Below are positions 57,098-64,000 of a DNA stretch of 64,000 nt, piece after piece. The stretch spans positions 497,257,919 to 497,321,918 of the forward strand of contig CM054058.1 in assembly GCA_028641055.1 (NCBI GenBank). Reading direction: 5' to 3'. The notes beneath the pieces are model-generated. The model was not told the origin of the DNA. It saw only the letters and a program-made list of their open reading frames with translations, and ran no database searches. The DNA is from Alopecurus myosuroides (lineage: Eukaryota; Streptophyta; Magnoliopsida; Poales; Poaceae). Each line of letters opens with the position of its first letter. Within the stretch, counting starts at the first letter, position 1. The translations under genes and the position numbers were made by a program.

Positions 57098-57930
57098 GAT
57101 AATACCAAGCTTTCTGACTTTACTAGTACCAATAATAATGATTTCATATGCACACCAATTGCTCCACCTGCTGCTACAACAGACTCCAATGACATTAAAC
57201 CTGCTTTGTTGAATCTTGTCATGAAAGATCAATTTTATTGTATTGGAGAAGATGATTCCTCTCTTTTAAATAACTTTATTGAGTTATGTGACATGCAAAA
57301 ATATAAAGAGGTATATGGTGATATTGTGAAATTAATATTGTTCCCTTTCCCTTTGAGCGGAAGAGCTAAGGAATGGTTTGTCTTTTCCTAAAAATAGCAT
57401 TGATTCTTAGACTAAATGCAAAGATGCTTTTATTGGCAAGTATTATCAACCTACAAAAATTATACAACTAAGGAGTAACATTATGTACTTTAGACAATAT
57501 GATAATGAACAGGTTGCTCAATCTTGGGAAAAAAAGAAAACTATGGTTAAGAATTGTCCCACACACGGACTAACTACGTGGATGGTTGTCCAAACCTTTT
57601 ATGCATGATTAATTTTTTCTTCAAGGAATTTATTGGATTCCGCTACGAGGAACCTTCATGAACCTCACCTTAGGCTGAGAAAAAAAGTTATTGGATGATC
57701 TAATGAGAAACTATTCCCAATGGCACACAGAAAGGGCTCCAACAGGGAAAACGGTAAACTAGATAATCTTGTGCTTAAAGTTAATAGTCTTGCTTATGAT
57801 GTAGAAATATTAGAAATTAGGACTACACCTCTTGAAGCCAAGAAAACTGAACCTATAAATTATATACAAGTTAAAATAAATGAGAACATGAGAATGTTAG
57901 ATCAAATACATGCTAGAAGAGAAAGATGAG
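57098..57930 (+). pseudogene. Athila-like gag (broken)
   Basis: The plus strand encodes DDSSLLNNFIELCDMQKYKEV and KLILFPFPLSGRAKEWFVFS, the retrotransposon gag core. In shifted frames it continues with CKDAFIGKYYQPTKIIQLRS, FRQYDNEQVAQSWE, KNCPTHGLTTWMVVQTFY and YSQWHTERAPT. At least three frame changes or stops occur. Gag would form the particle shell. Confidence 0.85.
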
Positions 57931-58190
57931 CTAGAATTGCTGAAAAAGCTGCTAAAAGTGAGCCTGTTATAATTAATACCATCCAACCCTTTGAGGAAGT
58001 GAAAACTTTTAGTACCGATGAGTATACTAATGCTTCTAAACATGTTGATTTAAAAACAAATGGGATTGGAGAGGTCATGACTTTAGGTAGAAGGAGTCCT
58101 AAAAGTTTGGAGATTAAAAATATTTCTTGTGAGAAAATTGTTGGAAGTAGGATTGAGGTTAATATGACTTGAGGAGAATTTTTTCCCACC

Positions 58191-58721
58191 ATGTTTGCGG
58201 ATGATAAACTTGATTTTGATAATTGCACCATGTCTGATGTTATTAAGTTCTTTCAAAAATTAGCTAAAGATCCTATTGCTAGTAAGATGCATATTGCTTT
58301 CACTAAACATATCACTAATGCTCTCATTGAAGCTAAGGAAGAAAGGCTAAAATTTGAAGCCTCTATTCCTATAAAATTACAAGATGGTTGGGAGCCCACT
58401 ATTAGAATAAGAGTGAATGATTTTAATTGCAGTACTTTGTATGATCTTGCTGCAAGTTCTTCTATTATGCCTAAAAGTTTATATGATATGTTAGACATGA
58501 AACCTTTGAATGAGAGTATTTTGGAAGTGGATCTTATAGACTCCACTGTTAAAAGACCTTTGGGAAGGATTGATGAAGTTCTTATTATTGCTAACAATAA
58601 TTACGTCCCCATTGATTTTCTTGTTTTGGATATTGAATGGAATGCCACTTGTCCTATCATTTTGGGGAGACCTTTTCTTCGCACCGTTGGTGCCATTATT
58701 GATATCAAGAGTGAATTATAA
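58191..58721 (+). pseudogene. retroelement aspartic protease with altered active site
   Basis: An open frame of 176 codons contains IPIKLQDGWEPTIRIRVNDF, then YDLAASSSIMPKSLYDML, FLVLDIEWNATCPIILGRPF and LRTVGAIIDIKSEL-stop. Fold, order and spacing are those of Athila/gypsy retropepsins, which cut the Gag-Pol precursor. The family active-site triplet is normally D-(S/T)-G or DLGA, but here it reads D-L-A-A, so the Gly after the catalytic region is lost. The frame ends in TAA with no RT following. Confidence 0.85.
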
Positions 58722-58799
58722 GATTTAATTTCCACTTCAAAAGGGCATGGAACATTTCCCTAGAAAGAGAATGAAGTTACCTTTAGAGCAAGGGTTAGA

Positions 58800-59469
58800 T
58801 TTATCGAGGTGGTGCGAACGTCGAGGCGGGCCTGGGGATTTATAGGGGGCACTGCGTGCGCGGGGCGGGGGGGGGGGGGGGGGGTCGAACCGGAGGGGGT
58901 GTCGAACCGGAGGGGGTGTGAGGCGGGTGGTTGGGATACGGCGCAAAGATCGTATCAGCGTTCGACTCCGGCGATGTGACGTCACAACTGGCGTCATCCC
59001 CGGTTCCCGTACGTCAGCGGCATCCCCCCTTTTGATCATTTTCTTTTCCTGCGGGCGGAGACGGAAATGAGCCGAGGCGCGAATCTCGGCTCGTCTGCGC
59101 GCGAGCGCGGCTGGGCTGGGCCGAGCTGGCTCGACCGACTCTTTTATTTTGTTCCTTTTTATTTTTCTTTTTCTGATTTGATTAATATCTTTTGAAAAAC
59201 AACTCATAATTGGATGATTAAAAATTCTAAAATTTTGAATTTTAAAACTCTATAGAAATAAGCTATTAGGGAGTGAATTTTAGGAAAAATAAAAATATCA
59301 AAATAGTCTTTCGCTTATAATGCCTTATAGAAAGATTTTGGGCTTTTAAAACACGATTTTTATTTGGGGTTTGAAATGGAACACTCAAATGCAAAATTTG
59401 AAAAATATGCCATGCTATGCATACACTCTAGATGCAAAACATTCGAAATGTAAGATTTGGGATGTTACA
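58800..59469 (-). mobile_element. fragment of a gypsy-type LTR
   Basis: On the minus strand it starts TGTAACATCCCAAATCTTAC at 59469, a typical gypsy LTR opening. An AT-rich part (59160-59469) is followed by a GC-rich part with an 18-G run (58867-58884) and a duplicated gtcgaaccggagggggt (58884-58918). The other end is lost at the junction with the Athila-like element near 58800. Confidence 0.6.
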
Positions 59470-59809
59470 GCAGAGAGCCAACGGCAAGCTTTGAAGACGG
59501 TATACAACTGTGGTAGCAGGTGGAGAGGCAAAGGAAGGCGGTCACCATGACGCCGAGCTGCATCCAGATTTGGCCGATGCAGGGACACACACGTCATTGA
59601 ACCCGATGAAGGCTAGGGTAAAGTTTGGTGGAAAGGAGGCTGGTGGAGGTGGCAGGTGGGTGGGGCTAGGATGGGGCTGGAAGTGGCGGGCGCGCTGCCT
59701 ATGAGCACCGGAGCGGGGCAGGCATCGTGGGCGTGGGTCGCAAGAGCGATGGGAGGCAACGGTCATTTTATAGCACTATACTTGGAGGTAGTAGGATCAC
59801 TTGCTCTAC
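59470..59809. other. unassigned sequence between LTR fragment and kinase relic
   Basis: About 340 bp, GC-rich from 59500 to 59760. Open frames on both strands (59510-59704 plus, 59542-59766 minus) have no recognisable domain. Confidence 0.4.
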
Positions 59810-60240
59810 AACATCAGACATTGACGGTCTTTATTACATAAAGGTTAAGACATTCTGCATCAATACCTTCCTGACTGTCAAGAAGGTCCTGATCTCCTTC
59901 TATTGCAATATATGGGTCAAATAGCTGGGTTGATTTCTTGTTGTTTTTGTGTTCATCAATGAAACCCTTCACTCAGCTGTCATCGTTGGTTTAAGTGGGC
60001 TCCTTCTTAGTACGAGTTCTAGGATCACAACTCCAAAAATGTAAAATTCCTTTTTTTCGGTCAACCGGTCAGTTTGTAGGTACAATGGATCAATATAAGT
60101 CATATCACCAATGACTGATACTGTGTGTTGCTTGTCTCTTGCAATCAACCTTTACATGCCAAAGTCGGAGATCTCTCGGGCATGAAAATTGGGTCCAAAA
60201 GTATGTTTGTTGGTCCTTAACCTTTGAAACTTTCGGGATG
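59810..60240 (-). pseudogene. receptor-like kinase relic, C-lobe
   Basis: Minus strand, from 60215 downward: NILLDP, then after a frame change ISDFGM-stop-RLIARDKQHTVSVIGDMTYIDP (catalytic loop end, DFG and activation segment). FGVVILELVLRRSPLKPTMT follows, then in another frame KGFIDEHKNNKKSTQLFDPY, IEGDQDLLDSQEGIDAECLN and RPSMSDVVE, the end of the kinase C-lobe. At least three frameshifts and one stop destroy it. These motifs belong to plant receptor-like Ser/Thr kinases. It is the same family member as the relic at 44663-44760. Confidence 0.82.
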
Positions 60241-60710
60241 TGGGGGATGATAAAAGAAGTTCCCTCCATTTATTTCTCTTATATTCTTGCTAATTAAGAA
60301 TATTATTTCCATACTTACATATTGTTATATCTACATAATTAACTATGCAACATTGGTGGCGTGTGAACACACGTTCGTTGGGAGACCCCAAAAGGAAGGT
60401 ATGATGAGTACAGCAACGAGATTTTTTCACTCAGCAAAAAACCAAGGTTCAATCGGACCAATAGGAGAAACAAAACACTTCTGAAGGTTGTTGACACCTG
60501 ATGTTGGCAGGGTGCACTACTAAGCTCACAAGCAACATGGAATCTGCACACAACACAACTAAGATACTTTGCCCCAATGAAACAGTGAGGTTGTCAATCT
60601 CAACGGTCTTGCTGAAAACAAAGGATTAGACGTATAATGTGGAAAATGATGCTTGTTTGCAGTAAATAAAATGAGAACAATGTTTGCAGTGAAAAAGAAC
60701 ATTGTTAGAT
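60241..60710. other. AT-rich DNA, possible further kinase-relic remains
   Basis: 60257-60355 matches 44820-44925, the 3' flank of the protease gene, and the match stops at gcaacat. 60356-60705 shows no convincing coding frame, although a minus-strand GTGCACCCTGCCAACATC near 60510 faintly recalls the kinase HxDxKPxNI loop. Confidence 0.4.
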
Positions 60711-63700
60711 TGTCACGACCCCGGACCCAGAGATATACATACTGTTATGTACTCCTAGCCATGGACTCACAAGGGCTTCAGGGTTACCAGCCCCGGCCGC
60801 AACAAACAACGGCAGGCAGACCGGATTCATCGGCACGTAGTCCGGATCCCCGGTCTACTACTCCTTGTATCCATGGTAGTCATAACCAATTATGCATACC
60901 CAAGCGTCCACGAGTCGGATGAAACTGAAGGAACGGGACCAAAGTTATACAGAGCTGCTATGTGTCCAGAAAGTGCAACAACAATCGAGGGTTACTGGGG
61001 TTACCTCGCCCCAGGCCGATCACATCGACAGGCGGGCTCGGACATGGATCGTCGGCTCCACAACCCCTCGACTGCGACAACTATGCAGGCATAGCCAAAA
61101 CGGTATAACAATGAGCTCGAAACCAACAACCGATCAAAGCAGTACTCTAACATGAAGCTTTATTAAACAGGTGTTACTAGAGTATAGCTTACAAAAAGAG
61201 GTCACACGACCCAACATTACATCAGACAACAGAAGGCAAATTATGTTGCTAATCAACAAGAACCAAAAAGGCCTAAGAGGCCGCAACATAAGGCGACGTC
61301 CCAGCCCACAGATTCCAGGCTGCTACCTGGGAACCCCAAACTACTCGTCGATGTCCACGTTGAACCACCACTGAAGTGACGAACTCCACCTGAACCAAAT
61401 TTAAGCAAACCTGAGTACGGGAGGTACTCAACAAGACTTAATTAACCTATTATATATCTGCTATCTTCAGAAAAGGGTTTTATGAAGGCTATTTTGCGTA
61501 AAGAAATCTTTGTTTTGCAAGTTGAGGAAGGAATAGCACGTCTCATGGAGTTTTTAAAACAGATGAGAGGACTAAACAACTACTGAAATCATCATCTTTT
61601 CATCCACCAACATCACTTCCCAGCACCTCACATGCTACAAGGATCACCCCTCTCGGCATCTCCGAGGAGGCACCCTTCATTCATTGTCAACATCTTTTAC
61701 GCCACTTTCAAGTTATCTATGACCTCGTGACTTTCACCAAGTCGTCCATAACCGTGGACACGGCTTTCCGAAAGATTTATCCCTGCAGGGTGGTACACTT
61801 TACCCACACGTACCCTCCAACTCTTAGCGCCACATGTACGCTCTTCCATGGAGCGCGGCAGAGGGTGGATGGCTCCGACCTTTACCTTGCTCGACCCTAT
61901 CCATGAGTCAACCCAAACAGGGCCACCCCGTCAACAGGGAGTTGGCCACCTCCTGACGGCACCTGTTCTGTGAGTCGGGAACAAGATCCGTGTACGTCCA
62001 TCACTTGTCCCGGTCACGCCCTAGTTTTTCTCCAAATCGTTTTCGGACTCACACACAGATGGAAATAGCAAACTACGTGACTCATGGATGTGGCCAAACA
62101 AATTAGTTAGTCGAGCGAGGTTCATTGGCTCGCGCGTGTGGTTGCACGCTCAGTCTTTGTTTCCGCGGCGAGACCTTACTCCTAGGGTTGGCAAGTACAG
62201 GACAAAGAACCACTTCCCAAGCGGCCTCCCGTCCTCGCCTTAGTCAGGTTAACCACACAACTCTCATCTCACCACGTCATCATGTCATACTAGGTTATCG
62301 AAGCTCTGATTCATCAACCGGATGGAGCAGAGGTAAACAAACATGTATGACTAAGCAAAGCAGATATGAGGCTCTGGCGATGCGCACGAGCAATTCTATG
62401 GCGGCTAGGAGCAGTGGATCAGGATATTGAGGCAATGCAGCATATATGTGAACTATGTCTACTAGCATCAAATACTTTGGACTCGAATGCAAAGTACGAA
62501 ATGAAATGTTGTTGGAAAACGTATATGAGCAGATAAGAGGTTATGCTTGCCTTGGTTATAAGAAAACCTGATAAAGTCTTCAGGAATAAGTTCTTGACTT
62601 GTCGGTTAAGATCAAGTATTCGTCATTGGATTGCTGGCCTTCTCTTCGGAGTCACGTTCTACCGAGGGGGAAACAACACCGAAAGAGAAATAACAATCAA
62701 CACATGGCATCGATGCAATCCACAATATGTATGAATGAGCAGGTTAATGCACTGAAATAAATCCCTAAACATGATCGTTAGGTTGCTAGGGTTCGTATGT
62801 CAGTTAAACATTTCTACTGAAATTATCCCGAAATAGACCCCGGAGGGGGTTTCGGACGGTTATGAAAGTGGGTCAAGTTTTAATTGCTCAAATGGGTTTG
62901 AAACCACCATAAATAGATTCCAATTGTCATTTTGAGCAAAATGGTATATAACTTTTAATTTTCTAATTTTAGTGAACAAAAACTTATTTTTCTATTTTAA
63001 ATGAATTAAACAGCATTAAATAAAGGCAATTTTTTGGACTTTCTCAAAAATGTGTGGAAATGACATTTTTGGGTAGAGAACATTTTTATGAACATAACCA
63101 TATTTTTATTTTATTTTTCTGAGTAACAGATAAAAAGATATTAATTACTCAAATTTTATCCATTTCTGGAATTATTAAAAACAGGGATATATGACGTCAC
63201 TGTGACGCAGAAGTGATGTCACCTGCTCTGGTTCCTCATAGACGAGATGAAATTCGGCCGAATTTGTGCGAATTCAAAGAAACGAACTATACAGCGGAAG
63301 AGAGGAGCTCACGGGGAATTGAGGGGTACCGGCAATTGACCATTTGGTCGCCGGAATCTTCGCCGTCGTGAAGAACCGCGACGGCGGACGACGGTCGTCG
63401 GCGGCGGAGAAATGCGGAGGGGGAGGGAGGAAGGGAAAACCACCGAGAAGCTCGGGTGCTTACCGTGAACACGATGCGGTGGTCGGGGACTCGATTAGGT
63501 GGTGCAAGCGCCGGCGGCGAGGAGGAGATGGCGGCGGCCGTGGCGGATGGCCGGCGTAAATTGAAGCTCTCCCAAGCTTCCCGGAGGCTGTTTGAGCTCG
63601 AGGAGGTCGAGGCAGGGATGGCGGTGATGATGAGACGCTCGGTGGGGCTCGGGAGAGGCCGTATCGCCGGCGACGAGCGGCGCCGGGCGACGGTAGGGTT

Positions 63701-64000
63701 AGGGTTTGGTATTCGGCAGGGTACAGAGAGCGAGAGGGAGAGCAGAGGATTGAGGGAGGGAGGGGCACACCGGTTCCTTATCCTCCCTCACAGGGAGCGG
63801 AGGAGGGCGGGGATCCCCTCGCGGGATCGACGGCGGGAGCAGCTCCACCGAGCTGCTTACTGTCCAGAGGTAGAAGACAAGGGGTGGTTTTTTACAAAAA
63901 CCCCCTAAAGTTTTGGAAAAATTCTACAAGGCCCTTTTCTATTATAAAACAGTACAGAAAACAACTTTTTGGGGACCTTTTTGAAGTAGAAAAATTGGCA
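60711..64000 (-). mobile_element. second member of the large LTR family, truncated by the window end
   Basis: It begins TGTCACGACCCCGGACCC, comparable with TATAACGCCCCGACC at 10869, and is preceded by tagat, a candidate 5-bp target duplication. Shared blocks with 10869-15622, in order: catggatc(g/a)tcgg...cacaacccctc, cgacccaacattaca, aaggcctaagaggcc, ctactcgtcgatgtccacg, gtccataaccgtggacacgg, and a late GC-rich block (63290-63880 here) ending in repeated agggtttgg-type sequence. No coding domain is visible. Whether it is a solo LTR or part of a full element cannot be seen. Confidence 0.75.

Larger units (their letters stand above)
55283..58797 (+). mobile_element. truncated Athila-like gypsy retrotransposon (5' LTR, gag, protease)
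   Basis: A probable LTR of about 1.6 kb (approximately 55283-56909) ends tactcatca and has a TATA-like ttataaat near 55641. A tRNA-Asp-type primer site follows at 56921, then gag (from 57098) and an aspartic protease (to 58721). Sequence similarity stops at about 58797, where a different LTR fragment begins. RT, RNase H and integrase are absent. The style of LTR and gag resembles the Sabrina family of Triticeae, but that name is tentative. The left LTR boundary is uncertain because no target duplication could be set. Confidence 0.8.

Noticed and set aside
63344..63908. Gly/Arg-rich frames in the last 700 bp
   Set aside because: They lie in the GC-rich block of the large LTR and have counterparts of similar character at 13.8-14.2 kb without conserved reading.

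Overview
This window looks like an intergenic-to-genic stretch of a large grass nuclear genome, most likely Triticeae (wheat, barley, rye or Aegilops). The evidence is nested LTR retrotransposons, several CACTA elements with 'cactcggcaaa'-type subterminal repeats, Stowaway MITEs with TA target sites, and one plant gene split by GT/AG introns. There are no operons and no prokaryotic features. A 100-base N run (44563-44662) marks a scaffold gap, so distances across it are unreliable.

Layout. 1-2346: AT-rich sequence with a 211-bp tandem duplication. 2347-9624: a minus-strand Ty1/copia element with short LTRs, split by a 1.96-kb CACTA element (5004-6966) that carries a piece of a DUF579 (IRX15/GXM-type) gene, and by a small AT-rich insertion. 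9813-9912: a Stowaway MITE. 10869-15622: a 4.75-kb solo LTR with a perfect 5-bp target duplication, which holds a SINE-like segment. 15628-17008: GC-rich repeat-like DNA. 17009-18580: the left end of a CACTA element, with a promoter and an intact 177-codon gene. 18581-39848: a 21.3-kb array of about 59 copies of a 358-bp repeat. 40402-44562: CACTA-type palindromes, a GC-rich leader, hairpins and the start of a TNP2-type transposase, cut off by the gap. 44663-44760: a receptor-kinase relic. 44916-48557: a subtilisin-like protease gene (minus strand, ten exons), the only clearly host-type gene. 49513-52416: a 2.9-kb CACTA element with a perfect ATA target duplication. 53656-55200: AT-rich degenerate repeats. 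55283-58797: a truncated Athila-like gypsy element (LTR, PBS, gag, protease). 58800-59469: part of another LTR. 59810-60240: a second relic of the same receptor kinase. 60711-64000: a second member of the solo-LTR family, running off the window.

Main observation. The 358-bp unit is recognisably related, in opposite orientation, to degenerate repeats of about 350 bp inside the separate CACTA element at 49513-52416. The array also directly follows a CACTA terminus and its gene. I infer that this satellite-like array grew from the internal repeats of a CACTA family. The array itself holds a recent higher-order duplication of about 4.5 kb, offset by about 5.36 kb. The 2.9-kb CACTA element also contains a 65-bp segment that resembles the 5S rRNA internal promoter. 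I found no evidence for a wholly new enzymatic system.
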